From Pandoraea anapnoica (GTDB lineage Bacteria > Pseudomonadota > Gammaproteobacteria > Burkholderiales > Burkholderiaceae), in the NCBI RefSeq assembly GCF_902459765.1, contig NZ_CABPSP010000004.1, positions 186,001 to 250,000 on the forward strand: a DNA stretch of 64,000 bases, in the 5' to 3' direction. This document shows positions 47,111 to 55,441 of the stretch, piece by piece; the stretch's first letter is position 1; each line of letters opens with the position of its first letter. Below the pieces are notes generated by a model that saw only the letters and a list, made by a program, of their open reading frames with translations, was not told where the DNA came from and ran no database searches. Both the position numbers and the translations under genes were made by a program.

Positions 47111-47707
47111 TCATTTTGCCGCGAGCGTGATGGCATCCGCGATCAGCGCCTCGTCTGTCTTGCCACTGGCCTTAAACGCTCGATAAAGCATCGCAATGGA
47201 CATTGCCTTCTTCTCCGGGGTCAGGCTCTTCCCGAGCCTTGTGGCGGTTACGTCTAGCCGCGCAATGATCGTCGCCAATAGATCGATGTCAAGGAATCTA
47301 TCTGGCGTTGCGCTGGTTCTCAGCCAATCAAGGATCGCCTCATTGTACGGGCCAGTATCAACGGTGATCGCCCCCCCCTCTAGGGCGGCTTCGTTCGCAA
47401 TTACCATCTGAGCAATCCGCTCAAGCCGAGTCTCATCAAGCCCCAGCATCATTTCAATCGTGTGGAGCATGCGCTGGTAAGCCCGAGCGTATGCCCAGTC
47501 CTCACCTTTTCGAGTGCCGGAAAAAACGTACAGGGAATCGACACCGAGCTTTTCTGCCGCTTCCATGTATGTCCAACTGGGTTCACGCTCCCCTCGCTCA
47601 TACGTGTATTGAGCAGTTTTACCTACCCCGCAGGCCTCCGCAAAGGCGGCTTGGCTCAAGCCAATCCGCTCGCGTTCAGCCTTGAGACGCATTCCGAAGC
47701 TTTCCAT
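47111..47707 (-). CDS. XRE-family phage repressor, copy 1
   Basis: The 198-residue protein (ATG at 47707; the upstream open frame runs through the operators) has an N-terminal Cro/C1-type helix-turn-helix (RLKAERERIGLSQAAFAEACGVGKTAQYTYERG) and a C-terminal helical domain. It lies divergently from the ner-like gene with three palindromic sites between, the arrangement of Mu c and ner. It should hold the element silent; there is no visible Ser/Lys autocleavage dyad of LexA type, so induction would not be by simple self-cleavage. Confidence 0.8.
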   Translation of the reverse strand: MESFGMRLKAERERIGLSQAAFAEACGVGKTAQYTYERGEREPSWTYMEAAEKLGVDSLYVFSGTRKGEDWAYARAYQRMLHTIEMMLGLDETRLERIAQMVIANEAALEGGAITVDTGPYNEAILDWLRTSATPDRFLDIDLLATIIARLDVTATRLGKSLTPEKKAMSIAMLYRAFKASGKTDEALIADAITLAAK

Positions 47708-47729
47708 GGTTTTCCCGAAAATGTTGACG

Positions 47730-47786
47730 ATATCGCAAACGCGATATATATTCGCAATTGCGTTACAACGTCGCAAACGCGATATG
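47730..47786. promoter_or_regulatory. repressor/Ner operator region, copy 1
   Basis: Three palindromic sites are clustered: ATATCGC-AAAC-GCGATAT (47730-47747), TTCGC-AATT-GCG (47751-47762) and TCGC-AAAC-GCGATAT (47771-47785). They lie between the divergent repressor and ner-like genes and overlap the expected promoters. Confidence 0.65.
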
Positions 47787-47806
47787 CAATATTAACAGGA
47801 GAGCTT

Positions 47807-48022
47807 ATGGAACAAGTCGTCGATGGGACACTGAAGACTCGCGAGCAAGTGCTAGCGGAGTTCGACCGCAAAGGGATCAGCATTGCGAAATGGGCTAAAG
47901 AGCACGGTTTGCCGCCATCAGTCGTCTATGGCGTGCTGAAAGACAATCGGAAAGCAAGGATCGGAGCTAGCCACAAGGCGGCGGTGCTTCTGGGAATCAA
48001 ACACGGCGAGATTGTCGACTAA
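47807..48022 (+). CDS. Ner/Cro-like DNA-binding protein, copy 1
   Basis: The 71-residue protein begins after an AGGAGAG site and contains a helix-turn-helix (ISIAKWAKEHGLPPSVVYGVLKDNRKARIG), like the Ner regulators of Mu-like phages that shut down early transcription. It ends at 48022, overlapping an in-frame TTG of the transposase frame; the true transposase ATG is 11 bp downstream. Confidence 0.75.
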   Translation: MEQVVDGTLKTREQVLAEFDRKGISIAKWAKEHGLPPSVVYGVLKDNRKARIGASHKAAVLLGIKHGEIVD

Positions 48023-48032
48023 GGTCGTGCAT

Positions 48033-50285
48033 ATGGACGCGAAAGACGAAAAGATTACGCGCGACCTTCGCCCGCCAAGGGCGTGCACTATCGACGACAA
48101 CGAGAGACAAGCGCACGACCCCGGCGAAAAGCCCGCCGATATTGGTGAAACGCGCGCAGAAGTCGGCACTCCAACTGCCATCGATCATCGTGAGGTCGTG
48201 CAAAGGTCGTGCAAAGCACCGATTGCGATCTCGGCCGCACAAGTTGCGAAGCATGCAGGTGTTAACGACGCCACTGTGCGCCGACGGTGCATGGCGGGCG
48301 TATATCCGGGCGCGTTTAAGGCCAAAGGTAATGGCGGCGAGGGTTGGATGGTACCGATTGCTGCGCTACCGGCGTCCGTCCAACGTAAGCTGGCTGAAGA
48401 ATACGCTGCGCGTCTAGCTGCTCGCGTTGGAGTCAAGGACGAGCGGCCCAACGCGGATGAGCTGCGCGGCGAGTACCACACGCTTTGGGACAGTTACGAG
48501 CGGAAACCTGCGAACTTCAAGCGGATGGCCGAGCAGGCCCTTGAGGCGCTTTTGGCATACCGTGAACTGTTAGACGCAGGCGTTAGCGTTGCCTTAGCCA
48601 AACAGATCATTAGCGACCAGCACGGCGTTTCCGGCATAACGGTGTGGCGGTACGCGACGGCTACGGAGAAGCACCCGCGACAGCACTGGTTGCCATTGCT
48701 GTGTCCCCGATACCGAGGTGGCCGAGGGAAGGCGGAATTCACCCCCGAGGCTTACCAATGGATTCTTGCGCGCTACCTGAACACTTCGCAGACGAAAATC
48801 GCTGTGATTACAAAAGAGGCTCGCGAATACGGCGCATCGAAAGGCTGGGTAATTCCGAGTGATGACACTGTTGCTAAGCGATTGAAGGAAGAGCCTGGCT
48901 GGCTGGAGATCGGTGGCCGGAAAGGCGATAAAGCATTGGTGCGCAGCTTTCCTGCGGTGGAGCGAGACTACACCACGCTGCAATTGCACGAACTATGGGA
49001 GTCCGATGGGCGACGAGCCGACGTATGGTGCGTATGGCCTGACGGCACTATCGCCCGCCCGTTCATCGTTATCTGGCGCGATGTCCGCACCAGACTTGTC
49101 CTTTCCGCACGGGGCTGCCTTCACCCCCACACGGCCGCAATTTTGCAGTCCTTTGGCACTGCAATGGAGCGCACTGGCGCAGCGCCTAGAAACGCGAAGC
49201 TGGATAACGGGCGGGAATACGCCAGCAAGGAGTTTTCCGGCGGCCAGCCGACTCGATACCGCTTTCAGATCAAACCGGGCGATCCCGTCGGGATGATGAC
49301 CCGCGTAGGAACGGTCGCGCGCTGGTCGAAACCGGCCTACGGTCAAGACAAGCCGATTGAGTCCTTCTGGAATTACATCGCCGAGTACTGCGATCAGGCC
49401 CCGGAGTTCCAGCGGGCATATTGCGGCAAAGATGCGGCATCAAAGCCAGATGACTTTGATAGGGCCAAAGCAATCCCTCTCGCCGAGTATCAGGCGCGAC
49501 TTGCAGCGGCGCTTGAGCACTTTAACCACCGACCACATAGCGGCAATGGCATGGCGGGACGCTCACCGTATGAGGTCTACACTGAGCTGCTCGAAGGCGC
49601 GCAAATAATCCGCCCTGACGCTGCCCATATACGGCTGTGCAAGATGGGCATGGCCCTCGTCACGCTTGATAAACGGGAAGCCTCGCTGAAGTTCCGCGTA
49701 GAAGGCTTTGGTCCGATTCGATACTGGAATGAGGCTCTATCGCAACTCCCGCTGTCCGCGCGCAGCAAGAAATATCAGGTCTTTTACGATCTCGATGACC
49801 CCACCGCGAATGTCGCAGTCTACGACGGGGAGACCTTCATATGTGATGCGTCGCCAATTGATCGCATCCCGTTCATTGAGGAGGGCGGCACGAAGACTCG
49901 TAAACATGTGGAAGCGCGCGCGAAATACGTGAAAACGAGTAAGGCCGCGATTGGTGCGGCAAAGGCGGCGGGGGAATCGTTTAGGCCAATGCTGACCCAC
50001 TCGGGAAGCTTATCCGCTTTACCTTTGCCTCCTGACGCTGTGCCAATTGATGCACGCCGCACACCACAAACACCCGAGTCTGACGCGCCCCTCTGGGCGC
50101 AAGACGCACAAGAGCCGGGCAAATGGGTGAATACAAAAACCGGAGAAGTCAGGCAACGAAACATCGCCGCACCACCAGTTAGCCCGGAGAGCAATCGGTC
50201 AGACGCTGAATTAGAGGCGTTGCGGAAGGAGTGGCGAGAGAAAGGAAATAGGCCGCTTGGGGTGAAAGTGCCCAAGACAGCCTAA
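48033..50285 (+). CDS. Mu-type DDE transposase A, copy 1
   Basis: The 750-residue transposase starts at the ATG at 48033 (AAGG site). An N-terminal winged-helix DNA-binding region (ISAAQVAKHAGVNDATVRRR) is followed by the rve integrase core with the catalytic triad D325 (HELWESDG), D391 (AKLDNGREY) and E443 (GQDKPIESFWNY), spaced D-66-D-52-E as in MuA. The C-terminus (about 560-750) contains the Mu-specific barrel and a basic tail that would contact B. The protein looks complete and active. Confidence 0.9.
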   Translation: MDAKDEKITRDLRPPRACTIDDNERQAHDPGEKPADIGETRAEVGTPTAIDHREVVQRSCKAPIAISAAQVAKHAGVNDATVRRRCMAGVYPGAFKAKGNGGEGWMVPIAALPASVQRKLAEEYAARLAARVGVKDERPNADELRGEYHTLWDSYERKPANFKRMAEQALEALLAYRELLDAGVSVALAKQIISDQHGVSGITVWRYATATEKHPRQHWLPLLCPRYRGGRGKAEFTPEAYQWILARYLNTSQTKIAVITKEAREYGASKGWVIPSDDTVAKRLKEEPGWLEIGGRKGDKALVRSFPAVERDYTTLQLHELWESDGRRADVWCVWPDGTIARPFIVIWRDVRTRLVLSARGCLHPHTAAILQSFGTAMERTGAAPRNAKLDNGREYASKEFSGGQPTRYRFQIKPGDPVGMMTRVGTVARWSKPAYGQDKPIESFWNYIAEYCDQAPEFQRAYCGKDAASKPDDFDRAKAIPLAEYQARLAAALEHFNHRPHSGNGMAGRSPYEVYTELLEGAQIIRPDAAHIRLCKMGMALVTLDKREASLKFRVEGFGPIRYWNEALSQLPLSARSKKYQVFYDLDDPTANVAVYDGETFICDASPIDRIPFIEEGGTKTRKHVEARAKYVKTSKAAIGAAKAAGESFRPMLTHSGSLSALPLPPDAVPIDARRTPQTPESDAPLWAQDAQEPGKWVNTKTGEVRQRNIAAPPVSPESNRSDAELEALRKEWREKGNRPLGVKVPKTA

Positions 50286-50348
50286 CAAACAGCACGCACA
50301 CGGTAGCAGCCGCGTGTGTGCCAAATCAACCGCAAAATTGGAGTTGCA

Positions 50349-51347
50349 ATGGTAGAAGAAAAACTGTCGGTGGACAAGGGTACGCTTGAGCGTTGGTCGT
50401 CTATACAAAACCGCCTTGTGGACGAACTGTCTCGCGGGATAACTATGGAACGCATTGCCACAGAGACGGGCTTAATGGTGCGCCAGATTGAGGTCTGGGC
50501 TGGCGATGCTTCGGCTTTCCGCGAGATTCGTCGGCCGGGTGAGGCGTCGCTTGCCGAGCGAATCGAATCACAATTGGAGATTCGTTTCGCCGAACTTGAT
50601 GCCGAGCGCAATGCACAGGACAAGCAAAGGCCAGCTCGCATCGAAACGTCTGTCACACAGCAAGCGTTTGATGCATTCAACATGGCAAGAACTACGCCAT
50701 CCATCGTCGACCTTACCGCGCCCCCGGGAGTCGGGAAATCTGCCGCCGTCGAAGCGTACCTTGCAAGCTGTCGCAAGGCGGAAGGCTTTTCTTGTCCCGT
50801 GTGGGTGGTAGAGCTGTCCGAGTTCACGCTGTCGGCAAAGTGTGTCCTCTCGCTATTTCTAGAGCAGATTAAGCGAGCATCGCAATTCGGCTCTGAGCAC
50901 GAGCTAGCGCGGCAGATTGAAGACTCCACGGCCGGGAAGGGCGGACTCCTCATCGTGGAGGAGGCTCAGCATTTGGCCGACACAATGAATGCTAACAACG
51001 GCCTGCGAATCATTAATGGCTTGCGGCGCTTTGTTGACAAGGGATTGTTCGGCATCGTGTTCGTGAACAACGGCGAGATCTACCGTCGGCTGCAAAATGG
51101 AAAGCACGCTCAGTTATTTAGTCGCATGGAAGCGTGGCGCGTGAAGATTGACGGCGTTACCGATGATGACGTCGACAAGATCATGTTGTCCTGGGGAGTC
51201 TCAGGAAAAGCGGCGCGTGAATACTGCCTGAAGATAGCCGGGGGCAGGGGGGCGCTACGCTCCCTTGTGAGCTTGTTCCAGCGCACCTATCAGGAGTTCG
51301 GGCTCATCGATCTTGATACGATGAAATCGGTTCGCGGAAGCATATGA
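50349..51347 (+). CDS. Mu B-like AAA+ ATPase (target capture), copy 1
   Basis: The 332-residue ATPase starts at the ATG at 50349 (GGAG site). An N-terminal helix-turn-helix (MERIATETGLMVRQIEVWAGD) precedes the P-loop APPGVGKSA (about 124-132) and Walker B GLLIVEEAQ (about 199-207). MuB-like proteins bind target DNA, activate A and give target immunity; here immunity evidently did not prevent a second copy right next to the first. Confidence 0.88.
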   Translation: MVEEKLSVDKGTLERWSSIQNRLVDELSRGITMERIATETGLMVRQIEVWAGDASAFREIRRPGEASLAERIESQLEIRFAELDAERNAQDKQRPARIETSVTQQAFDAFNMARTTPSIVDLTAPPGVGKSAAVEAYLASCRKAEGFSCPVWVVELSEFTLSAKCVLSLFLEQIKRASQFGSEHELARQIEDSTAGKGGLLIVEEAQHLADTMNANNGLRIINGLRRFVDKGLFGIVFVNNGEIYRRLQNGKHAQLFSRMEAWRVKIDGVTDDDVDKIMLSWGVSGKAAREYCLKIAGGRGALRSLVSLFQRTYQEFGLIDLDTMKSVRGSI

Positions 51348-51395
51348 AGCAAGCCATTCTGACGAATAGCAAGCGCCGCGAAAGGTAAGTTCTCC

Positions 51396-51414
51396 GATAT
51401 TGGTTTGAAATATC
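51396..51414. repeat. internal end-like site, copy 1
   Basis: The sequence GATATTGGTTTGAAATATC just after the B gene matches the left-end site at 46939 (GATATTGGTTTGA) and the inverted right-end site. It is also palindromic at its edges (GATATT / AAATATC). Confidence 0.5.
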
Positions 51415-51442
51415 CGACATCCAAGAATACGTTAGACGACAT

Positions 51443-51739
51443 ATGAAAAATTGCGACAATCTGCGAGTCTTGAGGAATCGAACGTCAACTGACAGTGACC
51501 ATGAGCGGGCCGTGTCCGAAATTGCGGCCATTCTTGGCGAGGCCCACGATCTGGTCGAACGCCGCTCAAGAAATGAATGGGTTGATCGAGCAAAATCCGC
51601 TCTGCAAGCCGTCTCCGGCCTTTGCTCCAATCAAGCCGCGAATGACGAGGCGCTGGAGTGTGTGAATCGGAAAGATATGGCGGTGCTTCTGAATCTAATT
51701 TCCGAGCAACTTGAGCAGGCCCAATATTCGGGTGCATAA
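51443..51739 (+). CDS. 98-residue protein of unknown function, copy 1
   Basis: An acidic helical protein (SDHERAVSEIAAILGEAHDLVERRSRNEWVDRAK...) with several Cys and no recognised family. The ribosome-binding site is weak (GACGACAT before the ATG). It lies between B and the activators, where Mu-like phages carry host-control genes such as gam or kil; no specific match is seen. The following 51740-52065 stretch (326 bases) has a 16-bp palindrome at 51944 but no gene. Confidence 0.55.
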   Translation: MKNCDNLRVLRNRTSTDSDHERAVSEIAAILGEAHDLVERRSRNEWVDRAKSALQAVSGLCSNQAANDEALECVNRKDMAVLLNLISEQLEQAQYSGA

Positions 51740-51943
51740 GCCGTTGGGAGGGGCGAGGGTGGCGGCAGGTACACGGGCCACCCGGCAAGGCCGCCAGCGT
51801 GTTTAGACTACCCGTTAGCGGCGATCAATGACGTAAGATGCAGTTTGTATTGCGGCCGTATATTCCGGCTTGGCCCCGGATCGATGAAGGAGCCGCAACA
51901 CGGTGAGGGGTGGCCAAGCGCCTCTCGCCACTCCCACATTTCC

Positions 51944-51959
51944 ACGCAGAATTCTGCGT
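51944..51959. promoter_or_regulatory. 16-bp perfect palindrome, copy 1
   Basis: ACGCAGAATTCTGCGT is a perfect inverted repeat 106 bp before the first Mor-like gene. A dimeric activator such as Mor could bind here (inference). Confidence 0.45.
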
Positions 51960-52065
51960 CGGCCCCAACAGAGTTCACTGCTGGCGGTAGTGACACCTGC
52001 CAGCTTCTCCACATTTTTGCTTCAAGTGACGATTCCCCCATCGCATTTTCGTCAGGTTGCAGCGC

Positions 52066-52524
52066 ATGGGATCGTCAGGAGTTGGCAGAGCGAATGATGG
52101 CGCGACCATCCGCACAGCAGTCCGCATTTTGGGATACGACCGAGCCATCGCCTCATTGCCAGATGCTTGTCGTGATCTCACGGAGTTGCTCGGCGTAGAC
52201 ACCGCGGACCAGCTATTTCGAGCGTTTCGCGGCAAGCGAATAAACGTGCCTCGCGGTCGTTCTGCCCCGCATGCCCTAACAACTCGACGTCTGATCGAAG
52301 CAATTGGGGACGGGGCCTCGGCGCTGCTGCTGCGCGTCTGTGAAGGGGAGTGCATTTACATCCCTCATCTCTGCGCTCTAGCGACCGCACTCCAGTACGC
52401 GGAGGTCAGACGTGAATTCGACATCTTGACTGTGGGAATGTCCGCCCGACGCGTTGTCATCAACCTCGCCGTCAAACACCGGCGAAGTGTTCGCCATATC
52501 TGGCGCATATTGAAAAAGACGTAA
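52066..52524 (+). CDS. Mor-family transcription activator-like protein 1, copy 1
   Basis: The 152-residue protein (ATG 52066; a TTG at 52057 is possible) has the Mor/C layout: a helical dimer domain (DLTELLGVDTADQLFRAFRGKRINVP) and a C-terminal helix-turn-helix (VINLAVKHRRSVRHIWRILKKT). In Mu, Mor switches on middle transcription leading to late genes. Between the two halves it has an insert (RSAPHALTTRRLIEAIGDGASALLLRVCEGE) that looks like a partial duplication of the dimer domain. Confidence 0.65.
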   Translation: MGSSGVGRANDGATIRTAVRILGYDRAIASLPDACRDLTELLGVDTADQLFRAFRGKRINVPRGRSAPHALTTRRLIEAIGDGASALLLRVCEGECIYIPHLCALATALQYAEVRREFDILTVGMSARRVVINLAVKHRRSVRHIWRILKKT

Positions 52525-52637
52525 TCGTGCATTTTTCCCGTCTCGCAAATTGGGGTGCTGACATCAGCCAGCTTCTACGTGAGACGAACCTATTGTGAAA
52601 TCCACCTATCGGAAATGTTTCCGCTTTGGAGAGATAA

Positions 52638-53036
52638 ATGGGCAGCAGGGAAAACGAGAAAATCGCGACTGGCAGGCATCGTGCTGAGGTGATGCGTTTT
52701 GATCAGCTTGCCGAGTTCATTGGGTCGTCCAATGTGTCGGTGTTGTGCGATCAAGTCGGCGGACAAGACATGCTATTGCCGCGCGTGTCGGTGAAGTTCT
52801 CACCGTTTGATCAGATATTCGGGAAGCGGCTTGCGCTTGAAGTGAAGCGCAGGTTTGGAGGGATGGTTGTCTACGTTCCGACGTCGTGGGGGTGCGCGAC
52901 CAAGGACAGAGACGAAGAAATTTGCACGCGACGTGCAGCGGGTATTTCGCCCAAGGAGCTTGCAGCTCGGTTCGGCGTGACCAAGCGTCGAATTCGGCAA
53001 ATCGTGAAGGCAGGACGTGAGGAACAAGCGCAATGA
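52638..53036 (+). CDS. Mor-family transcription activator-like protein 2, copy 1
   Basis: The 132-residue protein has the Mor pattern more clearly: LALEVKRRFGGMVVYVPTS (dimer domain with the beta-turn) and DEEICTRRAAGISPKELAARFGVTKRRIRQIVK (helix-turn-helix). A GGAG site precedes the ATG. Its stop overlaps the capsid ATG (ATGA), so the two are translationally coupled. A second Mor-like protein in so small an element is unusual. Confidence 0.75.
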   Translation: MGSRENEKIATGRHRAEVMRFDQLAEFIGSSNVSVLCDQVGGQDMLLPRVSVKFSPFDQIFGKRLALEVKRRFGGMVVYVPTSWGCATKDRDEEICTRRAAGISPKELAARFGVTKRRIRQIVKAGREEQAQ

Positions 53037-53932
53037 TCATCAATGAACAGGCTCTGGACGCAATCTACACAGCTGCCAAGGCGCTCTTCGCGCAAGGCGG
53101 ACTTGCAGCAAAGCCACTGTGGCCGGATCTCGCGACGAAGGTCAACTCCACGAGTCGTGAAGAGCACTACGCCTGGCTGGGGCAGTTTCCGACTCTCAAG
53201 GAGTGGGTCGGTGACCGTGTTGTGCAGAACATGAAGGCGTTCAGCTACACGATCAAGAATCGGGACTTCGAATCGACCGTTCAAGTGGCGCGCAACGACA
53301 TCGAAGACGACAACCTTGGTCTATTCGGCCCGATGTTCCAGGACATGGGCAATGCGGCCGCGTTGCACCCGGATCAACTCATGTTCGAATTGCTCGCGAG
53401 CGGCTTCACCGCACCGTGTTATGACGGCACGCCGTTCTTCGGCGAGGCCCATCGGACAGGCAAGGATGGTAGTGAGAAAACCTCGAATTGCCAGAAGGCC
53501 AAGGCCGGTGAGGAAAAGCCGCTGTGGTATCTGCTGGACACGTCGCGAGCGATCAAGCCGTTCGTCTATCAGGTGCGGCGTCCCTACGACATGATCGCGG
53601 TGACCGACCCGACCGCTCGCGACGTATTTATGCGGAATGAATACCTGTACGGGGTCGATGGCCGCTCCAACATGGGGTTTGGCTTCTGGCAACAGGCATT
53701 TGCGAGCAATTTGGAACTGACGCCGGAGAATTTCAACGCGGCCTACAGTGCGATGACTAGCCTCCAGTCGGATGAGGGGCGTCCGCTGGGTGTCAAGCCG
53801 ACGATCCTACTGTGCGGCATGGCGAACCGCGAAAATGCGTTCTATATCGCGAAGGCTGATCGACAGGCTAATAATGTGCCGAATCCTAACTATCAGGTGG
53901 TGGACGTTATCGTTACGCCTCATCTGCCGTAA
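53033..53932 (+). CDS. Mu gpT-like major head protein, copy 1
   Basis: The 299-residue protein matches the Mu major capsid family in length (gpT is about 305) and sequence style: WLGQFPTLKEWVGDRVVQNM, YTIKNRDFESTVQVARNDIEDD, DGTPFFGEAHRTGKDGS and the C-terminal NPNYQVVDVIVTPHLP. It is complete. No portal, scaffold/protease, terminase or tail gene exists in the element, so assembly would need a helper, or this protein has another role. A hairpin terminator follows at 54039. Confidence 0.85.
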   Translation: MIINEQALDAIYTAAKALFAQGGLAAKPLWPDLATKVNSTSREEHYAWLGQFPTLKEWVGDRVVQNMKAFSYTIKNRDFESTVQVARNDIEDDNLGLFGPMFQDMGNAAALHPDQLMFELLASGFTAPCYDGTPFFGEAHRTGKDGSEKTSNCQKAKAGEEKPLWYLLDTSRAIKPFVYQVRRPYDMIAVTDPTARDVFMRNEYLYGVDGRSNMGFGFWQQAFASNLELTPENFNAAYSAMTSLQSDEGRPLGVKPTILLCGMANRENAFYIAKADRQANNVPNPNYQVVDVIVTPHLP

Positions 53933-54038
53933 GAGATCCTTGGAAACTCCTGAAGGGATAGGGGCGGCGTCGCGAGATTGACTGATCATAGCGACACCGG
54001 CAGGCCCCATAATCATGGTCAGTCATGGAAGAAGTCAT

Positions 54039-54090
54039 GCGCCGCAGTCCACCGCCGAATAGGCGGCCCCCTGCGGCGCTTTTGTTTTTG
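54039..54090 (+). terminator. terminator after the capsid gene, copy 1
   Basis: The outer stem GCGCCGCAG / CTGCGGCGC encloses an inner hairpin CCGCC-GAATA-GGCGG and is followed by TTTTGTTTTT. Confidence 0.8.
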
Positions 54091-54158
54091 AGCGCACGGT
54101 TAGACCATCATGACGAACCGGTGGTCTTGCCTATGGCGATTGCAAATCTAGCGCGGCA

Positions 54159-54174
54159 ATATTTCAAACCAACC
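54159..54174. repeat. right-end transposase-binding site, copy 1
   Basis: ATATTTCAAACCAACC is the inverted form of the left-end TTGGTTTGAAAT site, 12 bp from the end of identity between the copies. Confidence 0.55.
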
Positions 54175-54186
54175 GCGCCTTACCAA

Positions 54187-54209
54187 ACATCTTTGACAAA
54201 ATTCTGCAC
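54187..54209. other. 23-bp spacer between the two element copies
   Basis: The spacer contains TTTGACAAAATTCTGCAC. The DNA just left of copy 1 (46783-46800) reads TTGACAAAATTGTGCAAA, so TTGACAAAATTnTGCA sits left of both copies, but 7 versus 6 bases separate TTGACAAAATT from the first shared base. Confidence 0.7.
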
Positions 54210-54229
54210 CATTGAGGGGGCGCTACTCA

Positions 54230-54363
54230 TTTGAAACTATGGAAACAGCCCCCAAAAATGCCGCAAAACCCTTATCCATAAAGGCTCCGTGAGATTTCGA
54301 CGTGAGGGTTAGGTTTGAAATAAACTGCGAATTTGTGAGTAACTTTTGATATTGGTTTGAGAG
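54230..54363. repeat. left-end transposase-binding sites, copy 2
   Basis: The same three sites as in copy 1, at 54230, 54312 and 54350. Confidence 0.6.
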
Positions 54364-54519
54364 AGAACGACAAGATATTGCGAGTTTTCGAATCTATTGC
54401 GGTTCGCGGCCCATGTCACATTGAATATTCGCGATTCTTTTGGCACACAACTAGCGACGCCGAGAGACGGGATCATCTAGTGCGGGAGCCTGTGACAAAA
54501 GACCGCGAAAAACCACATA

Positions 54520-55116
54520 TCATTTTGCCGCGAGCGTGATGGCATCCGCGATCAGCGCCTCGTCTGTCTTGCCACTGGCCTTAAACGCTCGATAAAGCAT
54601 CGCAATGGACATTGCCTTCTTCTCCGGGGTCAGGCTCTTCCCGAGCCTTGTGGCGGTTACGTCTAGCCGCGCAATGATCGTCGCCAATAGATCGATGTCA
54701 AGGAATCTATCTGGCGTTGCGCTGGTTCTCAGCCAATCAAGGATCGCCTCATTGTACGGGCCAGTATCAACGGTGATCGCCCCCCCCTCTAGGGCGGCTT
54801 CGTTCGCAATTACCATCTGAGCAATCCGCTCAAGCCGAGTCTCATCAAGCCCCAGCATCATTTCAATCGTGTGGAGCATGCGCTGGTAAGCCCGAGCGTA
54901 TGCCCAGTCCTCACCTTTTCGAGTGCCGGAAAAAACGTACAGGGAATCGACACCGAGCTTTTCTGCCGCTTCCATGTATGTCCAACTGGGTTCACGCTCC
55001 CCTCGCTCATACGTGTATTGAGCAGTTTTACCTACCCCGCAGGCCTCCGCAAAGGCGGCTTGGCTCAAGCCAATCCGCTCGCGTTCAGCCTTGAGACGCA
55101 TTCCGAAGCTTTCCAT
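54520..55116 (-). CDS. XRE-family phage repressor, copy 2
   Basis: Identical in sequence to the repressor of copy 1 (ATG at 55116). If expressed, it should also repress copy 1, so the pair would be silenced together. Confidence 0.8.
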   Translation of the reverse strand: MESFGMRLKAERERIGLSQAAFAEACGVGKTAQYTYERGEREPSWTYMEAAEKLGVDSLYVFSGTRKGEDWAYARAYQRMLHTIEMMLGLDETRLERIAQMVIANEAALEGGAITVDTGPYNEAILDWLRTSATPDRFLDIDLLATIIARLDVTATRLGKSLTPEKKAMSIAMLYRAFKASGKTDEALIADAITLAAK

Positions 55117-55138
55117 GGTTTTCCCGAAAATGTTGACG

Positions 55139-55195
55139 ATATCGCAAACGCGATATATATTCGCAATTGCGTTACAACGTCGCAAACGCGATATG
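55139..55195. promoter_or_regulatory. repressor/Ner operator region, copy 2
   Basis: Same three palindromic sites as in copy 1. Confidence 0.65.
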
Positions 55196-55215
55196 CAATA
55201 TTAACAGGAGAGCTT

Positions 55216-55431
55216 ATGGAACAAGTCGTCGATGGGACACTGAAGACTCGCGAGCAAGTGCTAGCGGAGTTCGACCGCAAAGGGATCAGCATTGCGAAAT
55301 GGGCTAAAGAGCACGGTTTGCCGCCATCAGTCGTCTATGGCGTGCTGAAAGACAATCGGAAAGCAAGGATCGGAGCTAGCCACAAGGCGGCGGTGCTTCT
55401 GGGAATCAAACACGGCGAGATTGTCGACTAA
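55216..55431 (+). CDS. Ner/Cro-like DNA-binding protein, copy 2
   Basis: Identical to the 71-residue protein of copy 1, with the same AGGAGAG site. Confidence 0.75.
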   Translation: MEQVVDGTLKTREQVLAEFDRKGISIAKWAKEHGLPPSVVYGVLKDNRKARIGASHKAAVLLGIKHGEIVD

Positions 55432-55441
55432 GGTCGTGCAT

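Larger units (their letters stand above)
46801..54186. mobile_element. compact Mu-like transposable element, copy 1
   Basis: A 7.39-kb unit with a repressor on the minus strand and, on the plus strand, ner-like, transposase A, ATPase B, a small protein, two Mor-like activators and a gpT-like capsid gene. Identity with copy 2 (offset 7409) runs from 46801 to 54186 as far as I can follow it by eye, and all encoded proteins are identical. The ends carry TTTGAAA-type sites at 46821, 46903 and 46941 (left) and the inverted form at 54159-54174 (right), the layout of MuA end-binding sites. No 5-bp target duplication is evident. The terminal bases are uncertain by about 3 bp: if the right end is CA, it extends to 54189. 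Genes 46955-47110 and 53933-54186 hold no further coding sequence. Confidence 0.85.

Noticed and set aside
51845-52198. A 117-codon frame before the first Mor-like gene
   Set aside because: Overlaps the Mor-like gene in another frame, with Ser/His-rich composition and no family signal.
54025-54234. A 69-codon frame spanning the junction of the two element copies
   Set aside because: It runs through the terminator and the right end of copy 1; copy 2 lacks the same ending, so it is accidental.
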